A stretch of DNA of 64,000 nucleotides, taken from Canna indica. Taxonomy: Eukaryota; Streptophyta; Magnoliopsida; Zingiberales; Cannaceae. Position 1 is the stretch's first letter. Each line of letters begins with the position of its first letter. Below, one piece after another: positions 26,101-37,268 of this stretch. The stretch lies in the NCBI GenBank assembly GCA_034359265.1, contig CP136890.1, forward strand, positions 71,797,501 through 71,861,500. The letters are read 5' to 3'. The notes beneath the pieces are model-generated. The model did no database searches, had not been told where the DNA came from, and saw only the letters and a list, made by a program, of their open reading frames with translations. The translations under genes and the position numbers were made by a program.

Positions 26101-26622
26101 TAAATAAGAGATTGTTTCCCTTCCTTTCATAACCCTCCATTCAAACACATCCTTAGTGTGTGGCCTTTGGGCTTGTATGCGGATATGTTTTGGCTTCTTC
26201 TACTCGTATAATGCATACGCTTCCAACTATTCGTAATTTTTTATCTTTATTGTGTTTTTTAGGTGTCATTTGTCGACTCTTGGCTATTCTCGCTGGGTCC
26301 GGCAAGAAGAATATTCCTCAAGATGGTGAGAAAGTCAAACAATCCACAGAGACAGATTGTTTACTCATTTGGAGACCACTACTATTTTAGGAAGAAACTT
26401 CAAATTGTGAATCTTCTAACAGGGTAATTAAAAACTTTACCTACTTATCTTATCACTTGATGAAATACAACCTAAACCTTGTGGAAAACATTGTGTGCAT
26501 GCAGGTACATATTCCTGCTTGATAGGTTAGGCAGAATTAGATGGCAAGGCTTTGGATATGCAACAGAGGAGGAGCTTTCATGGCTTCTATCATGCACTTC
26601 CAATTTGCTAGATGAGAAATGA
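20152..26622 (+). CDS. ATP10: Mitochondrial ATP synthase assembly factor ATP10
   Basis: Seven coding exons: 20152-20301, 20382-20422, 21802-21865, 22854-23042, 25638-25709, 26263-26423 and 26505-26622. Every intron is GT-AG and phase is kept throughout, giving 264 residues and a TGA at 26620-26622. The first 50 residues (MMMLRRLAVHSSTFITASVF...) look like a mitochondrial presequence. The remainder matches the ATP10 family: FVNKEAIQKERAR, DELSRGYFADIAEIHKNNGK, SLLCLSFRANSQ, VSFVDSWLF, RKSNNPQRQIVYSFGDHYYF, LLTGYIFLLDRLGRIRWQGF and a terminal LLDEK. In yeast, Atp10 is an inner-membrane chaperone that helps assemble subunit 6 into the F0 sector, and the plant protein is expected to act alike. 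Intron 2 (1.38 kb) and intron 4 (2.6 kb) are long and TE-like. Three in-frame ATGs open the frame; the first is annotated. Confidence 0.95.
20858..21390. mobile_element. Candidate MITE in ATP10 intron 2
   Basis: The left end GAGCCTGTTTAGTTC and the reverse complement of the right end (GGGCCCGTTTGTTTTGC) agree as GRGCCYGTTTRGTT, the type of terminus seen on many plant MITEs. I could not find a clean target duplication. Just left of it are four AAACTGAACATAAAT-like repeats (20762-20856), and inside is a (GA)9 tract at 21164-21181. Confidence 0.4.
23043..25637. other. Large intron 4 of the ATP10 gene
   Basis: A 2,595-bp AT-rich intron with GTATAAGG donor and TGGTCAG acceptor. No gene or clear element inside; a word AAAACTTTGCAAAAATCC-like is repeated around 24,620-24,690. 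Confidence 0.6.
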
Positions 26623-27377
26623 GGCAACTTTCCCAAGTGATACGTAGTGCATTGCCTTTTATTTTATTTTATTTCTCATTAAATTTGCTTTTGGCATTGG
26701 CATTAGTTAGTGGACAATTCTGGAGCAACCTTAGTAATGGCAAACAATTTGCAATGCTAGTAGCTCAATCTTGGGTTTCTTAAAGGAGGATCAACTAGCC
26801 ACCACTAAATTGAGTGCTTTGATTCCTCAAATAATTTGGGCAAGGGGAAGAGAAAAACAAGAATTTAAGAAAGAAAATAAAGTATAGATGCATGGATTAA
26901 ACTCTTGGATAAGTTTTGTTCTGGCGAGCTGTTCTGAAGCTTGGTTCAATTTTGCAAGGCCCCGCAGCACTTTCTATTTCAATATTATTTTCACATAATA
27001 TTGATTGCTTTATGGAGCTGGTTAGCTAAATGAATGGATTTCAGATTTTTCCATTATTTAGAAATTATTCATTTTTTGCCTCTGATTAGTGGTGGAGGCA
27101 GGATCAAAATCAAGGAGGGGTACACTTGAAATGACAAATGTTGTGGCCGCACAACGGGGCGCCGAAGGCTAAAAGTAAGTATAGGATGATGGATGTGTGC
27201 CAAACAGGAGAGTTGAGAGCGTAGCGTTGGCCGGGGTGTTGTTGTGGCCGCGCAAGGGGGCAGTGGAGGTTCACTAAGGAAAGATCATTGACTCTTTGTT
27301 CGATGAGACGCACATTACGCACAGTGAAGATCTCCTTGTTATAAGTCATAAATTGTTAGAAAAGAACGCCTACTTGC
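26623..27377. other. 3' flank of the ATP10 gene
   Basis: Contains the presumed 3' untranslated region. At 27,090-27,300 is a more GC-rich block with two related words, TTGTGGCCGCACAACGGGG at 27141 and TTGTGGCCGCGCAAGGGGG at 27243. No gene recognised. Bases 27370-27377 (CTACTTGC) are the left target duplication of the next element. Confidence 0.5.
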
Positions 27378-27788
27378 TAGGGCTGTTCATGGGTCAAATC
27401 CGACCCAATGAACCCGAGAACTCGATCCGACCAGAACCAATCTGGTCGGGTCGGATTTAAATTTTTGAAATCCGATTATAATCGGGTCGGGTCCGGGTTT
27501 CAATCTTTTAAATCCGAGATCCGACCCGATTATTCGAATTTTATATATTTTTAAAATATTTATATTAAAAAATATTTATATTATTTTTATTTTTATTTTT
27601 TTAAAAAAATTATTATTAAAAATTTATTTTTTATTGAAACGGATAAATCCGACTACCCGACCCGACCTAGGTTGGGTCGGGTCGGGTTTGAGAGATGAAA
27701 AATATTCAATCCGACTCGATCTGATTTATATTTGATCGGGTCGAATCGATTTTTTCTCTAAACTCGACCCGACCCGTGAACATCCCTA
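27378..27788. mobile_element. Non-autonomous hAT MITE
   Basis: A 411-bp element with termini TAGGGCTGTTCATGGGTC and (reverse complement) TAGGGATGTTCACGGGTC, flanked by perfect 8-bp duplications CTACTTGC at 27370-27377 and 27789-27796. The interior is AT-rich in the middle, with GGGTCGGGT/ACCCGACCC words towards both ends. No coding capacity. Confidence 0.95.
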
Positions 27789-28149
27789 CTACTTGCTATT
27801 ATTCAATCGTCTGCCGATTTTGAAATCTTCCAAAATTAGGTTAAATATTTTTTCAATTGAGTCAAAAAAATTTCTAATCGGATCAAATATTTTTTTAATT
27901 GGGTCAAATAGGAAGAAAAGCAATTGTCTTTTTTTCTTTAATATATAAATGAAAAAACTTTAAAGACAGGCAATTGCCCCCCTACCCGTAGTAGTTCTTC
28001 CAGCGTCTCTGGAACAGATCAAAGCAAATAGTATCAATCCTCGTGCCTAAATTTGTTTGGCGAAATTTCTTTGAAAATAGTTACCTCATATATTTGCCAC
28101 TCTAAAGTTACAGTTAGCAGTAAAGTTAAACAATCTGCAAAAGTAATAT

Positions 28150-28460
28150 TTGAAAAAAAAATCATACTTTTGATCTTCGCATATTGCTCGAATTTTGATT
28201 TTAATCTTCATAATTTCAAATTTTTAATTTTAATCATCACACTTTATTTTCGTTTAGGATTTGATCTCTACCGTCACATGAGATCTAAACAGAACTGACG
28301 TGAATAACAGATGCTGACTGGACATTAATTACGTGAATTTGCAGAAATCAACTTTATAAACTATAGATACTAAAATTAAAATTTTGTAAATTATGATGAC
28401 TAAAACTAAAATTCAAATTCAAATAAATTACAAGGACCAAAATTATATATTTTTTAAAAA
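28150..28460. repeat. Foldback repeat, probable decayed MITE
   Basis: Sequence at about 28190-28245 (TTTTGATTTTAATCTTCATAA...) is roughly the inverse of 28388-28445 (ATGATGACTAAAACTAAAAT... to GGACCAAAATT). A CTAAACAGAACTGACGTG segment sits between. No target duplication seen. Confidence 0.4.
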
Positions 28461-28536
28461 ATTATTAAAAAATCATAATATTTTTTAAAAATTATTTATA
28501 AATAATTATAATATTTAAAAATATTAAAATTGAGCA

Positions 28537-28818
28537 CACTATAATAATTTACGTTAATTTGAATGAATTTAAATCGACGCCGCCATTAGGCGTCGATTTT
28601 TATCCGTTAATTATCCTAATTTAGCGTGAATTTCGTAGTGATTGCAGAATTCGAAAACTCGCTCTCCTGATCTGCTCATCTCTTCACTGATCACTTTCTC
28701 ATCTCTATTTTGATCCTAAATTTGGTGTATTCAAAACGATTTAAATTAGATTTCGAACGTCAAAAAGTATTGATTTTCACTCTAATAAATGTCGATTTTC
28801 CATGCATTTACTGTAGTG
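28537..28818. mobile_element. Small CACTA-type MITE candidate
   Basis: A 282-bp segment with left end CACTATAATAATTTACG and right end (reverse complement) CACTACAGTAAATGCATGG. The flanking triplets are GCA and ACA, a two-of-three match to a CACTA 3-bp duplication. Inside is a perfect hairpin TCGACGCC-gccatta-GGCGTCGA at about 28572-28595. Confidence 0.5.
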
Positions 28819-30085
28819 ACAACACCATAATACAAGGTTATTGCTACGATTTGAGACAAAATCCAAAATTCAGGATATGATATATTCACACAACTACCCA
28901 ATATAATATTAATGTTGATAGTATATTAATAATGCAGATTAATAAAACATAGATTAATTCTAAAACAATACAAATGTTAATTTCAAGAATCAAAACGGAT
29001 CACATCAATTATATTAAAAAAGTAATAAATGTTTGATTTAATATAATTATTGCAATTACTAAAAAATTAATACAGATTATTCACATTTTGAAGTTGGAAA
29101 CAATATGAAAGCTTAGGAAATTAATAAACTCAACAAATATTGAACCATTTTATATAAAAACTCTTATGAGAATCATATTCCTTAATTGGAACTTTTTCCA
29201 GAGAAAACATCATTCTATTTCTCTCCAAAGTCCTAACCATATGATTTCCAGTTCCTTCAGTATGGAAAACTGAAATTTGTATCCCTATTATTAATCATAA
29301 CTCCATCCCTAATACTAAATCAAAAAATTAAAACAGAAGCATTATCTGCGTTAAAATAAATAAATTTTCAGCTCACACACAATTCTTTTCCCTCATTTGC
29401 TCACGTTATCTAAACAAGACCTGAAAGCTGATTCCCCTGTTCTCTCCTTTAACTCCCTCTTTATTGCTAAAAAGACTCCAGATCATTATCTTTAAGAAAT
29501 CTAAGTGAGAAAGTTAAATAATGTCCACTTTGGTGAGTTTTGTAATCTCATCTACAAGGGAAAAAAACCACAACCAAGAATTCAAACAATGTGAAATCCG
29601 ATTGACCAATGATCCCAAACAAGACTTCTGAAAAATACTTGTCAATTTACATGACCCCCCAACCAAACCAATTTCGTTAGAATCCAACCCATGTGAGCTC
29701 TGCAAGGAAACTCAACAACGATTACGTTCATGAGTTGCTAATCTATTAGCAACAAATAAGACTAAAACCAAAGGCATTTGAAGACTAATCCATTGACAAA
29801 GCACATCAAACCCTAAACATTGAAATAACCCAAACAAAAGCGGATGCACCACTCATCGAATCCATAGAAATCAACTAACTCAACAGGAAAAAAGAGTTTT
29901 TGACGTTCAGAGAAGGATATAAATGCCATCAGCTGTAGAAGGCACAGTTACCATAAGCTAGATTTGTTTTCTCATAAAGCCCCCAAACCAAATATATGAA
30001 TTAACAATGTAATTATCTATTGGACTATACCAAACTTATTCTTCTTCAGACCAAGGCGTATCCAAAATCAAAAGACTGTTCTTAA
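28819..30085. other. Intergenic DNA, 3' flank of the thioesterase gene
   Basis: AT-rich, with no frame having recognisable motifs. The end nearest 30085 should hold the 3' untranslated region and poly(A) signal of the minus-strand thioesterase gene. Confidence 0.5.
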
Positions 30086-33000
30086 TTAAGAACGAGATCC
30101 ATCCAGTCCCAGCGTTGAAGTAAGGAATTTGCAGACATCATCCATCTCAGCAGGCACAGTGTAGTGACCAAGCCTACAAAATTTCATCAATTGGTTCAAC
30201 ATCAGGAGTTATTTGACTGACTGAATAGAAATGATTCTACAAGGACATATTACTAACCCATTGAAAGTTTTAAGTGTTGCATTCTCGAATCCAGCTAACT
30301 TCAAAACCTGAGCAGATTTCTCTCCATGTTTGTATAGCACTACATCATCTCCTGTAAGAATTAATTATAGCAAATCAGCACAAGTTACCTTTGTAGCATG
30401 CATTACTGCTCCAAATGTAAGTCATTTAACTCCAAAGTTATGCAATTGGCACAAACAGCTGTAACATTAAAACAATGCAAAACTTGCGGATTTTTTTATA
30501 TCATGAAATCAAATGTAGCATTAATAAAGTGAATAACTTGATAACGAATAATGAATGTTCAGATCTGGACAGATGAAAATGTCCAGCAAGTGGAGGATCA
30601 TGAATTTTATTTTTGGGACTTTGACAAGCATATTTGCATTCTGGCTAGCAAGAGCATATGTTCTCTTGCATATTGCATTATTACATTGGTCAACTAGAAC
30701 ATAAGATCAGTCATATAGAGTTTCTTCAGATTTGTTGATCTCACCAATTCCACCATTTAAGAGATTCAAGTGTTAATTATGAAATAGATGATGGAACAAG
30801 GATAAGCATTTATATGAAGAACCATGAAGCTCATTGCATGTCTACATATTAAAAGATACCTTTTCCATGGCAAAGTAAAATAGGCAAAGATGAAGCCCGT
30901 CTTGCAGCATCTTGACAGCCTTCCAACTTGCTGTTCAAACTCCTAAAAGAATATCCATTACAAATAAGATTTCTCTAGGTTCATAGGTAAAAGTAGAAAA
31001 AACGAGGCTACACGAGATATTAATCTTTATTACACTACAACATACCTGGCACATGGAAGCCAGCCACTTAAACCAACAACTGCACTTAGATTGACAGGGT
31101 ATGGCTTGTCATTACCATATTTTCCATGAGCATAGCACGTTGCAGAATAGAGGGCAGTGGCAGCACCCATGCTAAAGCCACCAACACCAAGTTTGACTGC
31201 AATTTCCAGCCAAGAGTACAAAAGTTATTAATGCTAAATTATCAAATTTCCTCACCAAATAGTCCAATTTTCTTTCACAGCAATGAGGAGCTAAAAGCCT
31301 TAAAGATGCAAATCATGCCATACAAATGTCATAGGTGGCTCATCCAAAACAATTTATAAAACCTAATGGCTAAGACACATAAAAAAAGCATCAAAATTTG
31401 AAGTCTTATGAGGATCAAAAAGTAAGTTAACTTCCTATCTTCATCACTTGCATGATTAGAAGGCTGTTTTTGCTTGTCATCAAATACAGATCAAAACAGG
31501 TAGGACATAGTTTATGGCATACAACTTGTTTGCTTATATTAATAAATTAATGGCAAGTTAAAAAAGTTTAACTTCATTAAGAGGATAGGTAACTTATATT
31601 CCTGAGAGATATTTGTTGATATGGGATTAACCGATACAATGTGCAGACAGATAATTGTGTCCTCAAGAAACATACTATCAGTAGGCTCTGTGGATAACAA
31701 ATTTGCAACATGCGCAGCTGATGCATCCATCCCTTCAATATCAGCAGGACCTTCCTCTGATAGATCCCCAACATCAAACCCTGGGAAAAAATAAAACTCA
31801 TGAGGAACTTTGTTTATATATTAACCACATAATAAAACACATAATAAAACTATTTTTTGATTTAGTTTCATGAAAACTTGGTTCCGGAAATCTGGTTTCG
31901 TTCTCTACTTTTCAGTTTTCTGAAAACGTGTTTGGTTATATTGAATAAATAGTAAACTAATTCATGTAAAACAGTTCAATAAAACTTAATATGATTGTAG
32001 AAGAAAGTCGCATATTGATAAAAATAAGAGGAAACCACTATTCCACACTAAAATTTGGACTACAAGAAGCTAAGATAAATTTGCTAAAAATCAATATATG
32101 AATTTTTGCATTCATTTTTTTAAAAAGTTGAAATTTAATAAATTAAAAAAAATGAATAACTCTAGTGATCAATGTTATTAGCTTCTCATCATAATTATCA
32201 ATTTTATTTTATAATTAAACTATTACAAAGATGAAAAAAAGAGCTTTTTAGGTTTGTATAATATTAAATATGTATTTGTAGTTAGTTTATAAAATTTATG
32301 TTTGCTAATATGGTTTAAAAATATATGCAAGATTTAATTAAGGTATTGGTAATCTAAGATTTTTTTTCGTTCAATTAAGTATAAATTATAATCAATTAAT
32401 AAATATTAAAAATTTCAAAAAAAACTTAAGTTCAATGGTCTAGAATTAGTTTTGATTAAATTATAAATAGATCGATTTCAGAAAATTGAGTTATTTTAAA
32501 AATTAGGTTTGGCTCAACAAGATATAAATTGGTTTAATTAATTTTTCAATTTAAAATAATAATTTGAGTTGAAATGTCGATTTTTATTTTTATTTTTATA
32601 ATTTGATATTGTTTGATTTATTTGTGAATTAATTGATTTATAGAAAAGTATGCATAATTACAAGTTTACCATTGTATTTTGATATCAAAATCGAAGTCCC
32701 GAAATCACATAAAACAACCTTCTGGCATTTTCATTTTTATTAAGAAAATTGGTTTCGTTAAAACCCATTTTCATTTTGGCTTCAATTCAATTTTACGAAA
32801 ATGCCAAACCAAGCACGTCTCATAAGCCGTATTGGTTTCAGCGAAACCGAAACCACGAAAGCATGTTTGGATGTGAAAAATATAAAAATATTCGCCAATA
32901 TTGTTACCCATCATGTATAGAACTAGACATATACCACACATGCACACACAGAGAATGCACAAGAAAACAAGGTTTGGGATGCCATGGTATAATCAATCTA

Positions 33001-35051
33001 ATCAACTTACAAGCCGTTGAAGGAAATCCACCAAAAATTGCTACAGGCCTGGTAGGAGCAGTTGGGCATATCCACTTAATCTGCACAAATAAAATGATGA
33101 TAAAGAGTTGAAATAGATAATTAGTGAACAATAGAGTAGCCAAGATTGTAATAGTTAAATGTAGTAGAAAGTTATTCATCAATATTTATTATGACAATAC
33201 AAATGAATAAATAATTTTATTCTTACATTTGGGAGGGGGAGGGTTTCCAAGAGTTGGGACCAGCTGCAATATAAACAAGAAAAAAGCAGATAAGAAATGC
33301 AACCATGAAATTCTTACTAACATATTTAAATATATATATATATATATGTCAATAGTTGATAAAAATGTAATTTGTTAAAAAAAGTTCCCAAACGGTTGAG
33401 ATAAAAGTTCTAATGGATGCAACCACAGCACAGCATGTAGAATTGTTGCCCAAGTCTCTTAAAACACGGGCTAAATGCAAATACAGAATGATCCACTTTT
33501 ATGCCTTCATTATTTTCAAATGGCATTGCCATCGGCCAAAGTAACCATCACATAAATGGGATCAAGTTGGTGCAAATTCAAACCATATTCAACAAAAACC
33601 AAGGTAAATATATTGAAACAACTCTGTAGCTGTCTCTACTCCATACCAAAACAGTACTAATCCTGCCAAAATCTTATAAGAAAATATGTCATGCAGTGAA
33701 TTTTATGATTTAAGATGTCAATCTCACAATTGGCAAGTGAAATGAAGAAGTGCTGGTGAAGGTAATATGTTATCAGACATATTAATGAATTCCAGTATGG
33801 GAAAAAGATGTAACGCTGGGGGTTCAATGCCATTTTACGAGGAAAATTGTTTTATATCAAGTATTTCGCTGAACTGACCATGGAGATCAATAAGCATATA
33901 TATACCTATAAATCAAACAGAGTTTTCCTTTCCTTTTTTCCTTAGCTTTGTAGATTTTCAAAGAGGTCCCTGCTCCACAACCTCACTGCTGCTTTATCAG
34001 TTCAAACCCTAAACTATTAATATTCCATACTGAAGAGCCAGGAAAAGAGTTGAAGGGAAACTGGTAAACAAATGGTCCCATCAAGACTCTCTCAGTTGCA
34101 ATAGATGTTTTCTAAATGCACAATGTCTAATCTACGTTTAATAAAAGAAAAGGATAGAAAAACTTCCAATTCTTTATTTCATGTCTTTGTGATGCTATGT
34201 TCTCCATTAGATGACTATTTTAGCTACAATTCAATTAGTAAACACACCATATACAATTATTAAATCCCTCTTTTAGCACCCCCCCAAAAAAAGAAAAATG
34301 AGCTGGTTCTGATAGTAGTATACATTATATAAGATTAACAAAGGCACCAAATAATTCTTAGATAGGCAATGTCATATAGAATTCACGGATCACAATTGAT
34401 GAAAGCATTATCTAAACCAGTAGTAAGGTTGAGCACAAAGCTAATATATATTGGCATTAAGAAGATTGTTCAGCAGCATTGAGATTTTATCAACCATAGA
34501 GTAATGGTACATGTGAAACAAGACAAAATGAATCAGAAGCAGTTTAACATGGTATAATAATCTACTTCATCTAGTAGCATAGTACTACTCCAGACAAAAT
34601 CAAAGAAATTATTGCCTAGTTGTCAATCCATATAAATTTATGCCTCAGATCTAAAAGCAGTAGCTTGGTTCATGAAAACAAACTTTACTGCCAAAATGAT
34701 GGCCAGCAACGAAAGCCCCAGGTCTATCAACACCATGGTTCGGATTTGCAAACACCAAAGCTCAGTTGAGCTGATTGGAAAAAAGGAAGATTGAGGGGGG
34801 CAACCAATACCTTGCTCCATTATCTCCTAGGCCATGAAGCCACACAACAGTAGCTAGATGCTGCCCCTTGGGTCTAACCACATGGGTCCTCCCGAAGTCA
34901 AATGCCCTTGCACCTGAATTTATTTATCAATTTATTCAAAATCCAGTATCTACAACCAGTCCTCAGAAATACAATAAGGAATCCATGGATAGGTAATGGA
35001 GGAAAGGAATGGAATCAAACCTGAAGCAATCGAGCTGCTCCCATAGCTCAT
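30086..35051 (-). CDS. Acyl-protein thioesterase / carboxylesterase
   Basis: Nine exons on the minus strand: 35051-35021, 34913-34811, 33263-33227, 33080-33011, 31780-31676, 31196-31046, 30942-30860, 30351-30258 and 30173-30086. All introns are GT-AG, phase is kept, and the product is 253 residues. It belongs to the phospholipase/carboxylesterase (Abhydrolase_2) family of alpha/beta hydrolases, which cleave acyl groups from proteins or lysophospholipids in the cytosol. Motifs: FGRTHVVRPKGQHLATVVWL, HGLGDNGASWSQLL, WICPTAPTRPVAIFGGFP, AWFDVGDLSE, GFSMGAA with nucleophile Ser124, HGKGDDVV with Asp195, and GLGHYTVP with His228. So the Ser-Asp-His triad is complete. The start MSYGSSS is typical of plant members. 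A pyrimidine-rich AG acceptor at about 35135 suggests an additional intron in the 5' leader. Confidence 0.95.
31926..32818. mobile_element. Possible MITE in intron 5 of the thioesterase gene
   Basis: ACGTGTTTGGTT at 31926 and AACCAAGCACGT at 32807-32818 are inverted with 11 of 12 matches and bracket AT-rich DNA. Neighbouring sequence (GGTTTCGTT..., ...GAAACCGAAACC) also mirrors. No target duplication was identified. Confidence 0.35.
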
Positions 35052-36254
35052 CTCCGCAGCACCACTAAAAGCCCCTCTCCTTCCGTGCAATCCCCAAATT
35101 TCTACAGGCAATGGCTGCAACTAGTTAGGCCTACCTGCAAAAAGCGGCATCAATTATATATATTTTTTGCATGTACTGGTGGGGTATAGGGACAGAATAT
35201 GAATAGGAATCCACTAGGAGCTGTTCCTGGAAAAGGCATATCAATCAAAAAGTGAACTTTGAAGGAAAGTATGCGTTGGGAGAAAGGGGGGCAAAGGGTA
35301 GGGGGAAAGGAAAGAAACTTTCCGACCTTGAGGCAGACAACCTGCATCAAGCATCAGCCAGAGACATCCATTGCTCGGATATGCTGAATCGAGGTCATGC
35401 TACTGGAAAAGTAAAGCGGAGGGAATAGCAAAAAGAGGGAGGAAAAAAAAAGGGTGGTAGTGGCATCAAGAGAAACTCAACTAACACTTTCCACAAAACC
35501 AAACACAATTAGCGATCGACTCTGGCCTCCCTCGTAATTGACGGACACCGAACAACTCATCACAAAATCAAGAACACAAAAAATATGCAAGACTACAAGG
35601 CTTCAATTGATAGTCAAACCTCAAATCACTGGTCGAAAGGTTCCTGCTTTCAATCTTCCAAAGCACTAACTTTTCCCCCCTGCGATGAAGTAGTGAGATG
35701 GCGATTGGCGAGGGCGAAGAGGAAGGTTGATATAGGAGACAAGACGAGACGGGAGGCACGCGGGCGCGGACCCCCAACCAAGTGGCCACCCGCTCACGGG
35801 CCTTGATGCGAATCTATTGGGTTGTAGGGGCGGTCAGCTCACTGTCATCGACGCAATGGCCCACGCCTGCTCGTTTGCTCGTGCCGAGGCCCAGTGGGGA
35901 GCTGTCCAAGTACCGCTTTAACAGGTTGCACTCCAATTGTTTAGTGTTCGGCCTGCATCAGCACGAGCGAGATGCCTGACGCCTCGAGTTGGAAGATAAT
36001 GGTGAGGGCAGGAGATGGACCGAGTGCGCTGGAGCCTGCAGACTGGTTGAGCGTGGCGGATTCTGCGATCAGGTGTTCGATGGATCAATTGGCTGACAAA
36101 AGTATTTTTAAACTTTAACCGGATCTTGAATCGATTTTATTCCATTTGTTTCTGACGGGTTCAATGAAAACAACTCAATTTTGATTAATCTCACTTATGA
36201 TGTAATAAACAAACATTAATAGGATATATCCTTCTTTTATTGAACTCAAAATAA

Positions 36255-36258
<4 letters not shown>
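35052..36258. promoter_or_regulatory. 5' leader and upstream region of the thioesterase gene
   Basis: Includes the leader intron candidate (acceptor near 35135). A GC-rich segment at 35,650-35,980 probably holds the promoter and transcription start; CTCCTATATCAACC on the minus strand near 35730 is TATA-like. Open frames here (for example 35568-35789, minus) overlap this leader and show no motifs. Confidence 0.4.

Positions 36259-36344
<86 letters not shown>
36259..36344. repeat. (AT)43 microsatellite
   Basis: An uninterrupted run of 43 AT units, long enough to extrude as a cruciform and to be length-variable between individuals. Confidence 0.97.
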
Positions 36345-36346
<2 letters not shown>

Positions 36347-37046
36347 TTTTAAATATATGTTGACTTACATATTTACCCCCCTAAACTTTAGTTTATGATC
36401 ATATATCTTCTCAAATATTGGAAAGTTATATACATGTATCATTAGAATTAACTTTGATATTATTTCCTCCTAGAGAATTTACAAGCTAAAGCACTGATCC
36501 TCTCATTGGGGATTACTCTCTTCCTGAAAGTACCTCTAACAATTCTCTCACAAAGACAATAATATAATTCATAATGAACCAAGTGGACTTATGCCTTAAT
36601 TCCAAGACAAGCATCCAATTTCAAAACCTACACCTTAGGTCTATACAAACATTTCAAGTATACAAAATAAATCATAAAATACAATCAAAATGAGAAAAAT
36701 ACTAAAGCAAATCCAACTTAGCTCCTAATCAATAAGTCCTAGCTCCTCTTGCTGCTTCGATAATGAATCAATTCAAAAATGAAGGCAAAGACAAAAAATT
36801 TAGCTAAAAGCTAGGATTTACGATGGAATGACTCAATAATTACTTAGGGTTTGATAATGGATGGCTTAAGTATCCTTAAAAGTTCATAGGAAGGCTGAGA
36901 ATGACTTTTTATAGGCCGAACACAAGAAGTTGTCAGGGCTCAACGGGTGGAAACGACTAGAAAAAAAGTTATTGGCTTGTTCAATTGATCGTTAGTCGAT
37001 TGCTAGTCGATCGGACTTTGGCCGATATTCAGGTTCAAGCTGAATT
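36345..37046. other. Unclassified repeat remnant left of the Copia nest
   Basis: No gene. The minus strand has a TATAAAAAG-like box (near 36910-36920) and TCGATCGACTAGC-type words as in plant LTRs, so this could be the truncated LTR of a further retroelement, but I found no matching second copy. Confidence 0.35.
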
Positions 37047-37268
37047 TGTTGGGGTGCAAAGTGAAAACCTAGTGAAAAAGGGCACAAAAACCATGTTTAA
37101 TTTTTTTTAAACACTCCAAAAAATAATTATCTCTTTAGCGACGTTAAGAAATTCAATAGGAGAGGAAAGAGTAGTTTTATACCTTAGGTGGAAAGGAAGA
37201 AGAGCTGCTTCGATCCCAAACTCTGAGACTCACATATGCATGTCCTCCAATGATAGTCCACACCAAGC

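Noticed and set aside
31030..31221. Separate small gene on the minus strand
   Set aside because: It is exon 6 of the thioesterase gene plus read-through into introns.
35568..35789. 73-codon minus-strand frame upstream of the thioesterase gene
   Set aside because: Lies in the probable 5' leader/promoter region and has no motifs.
36345..37046. Complete LTR of another retroelement
   Set aside because: TATA-like box and LTR-like words only; no second copy, primer-binding site or duplication, so kept as unclassified.
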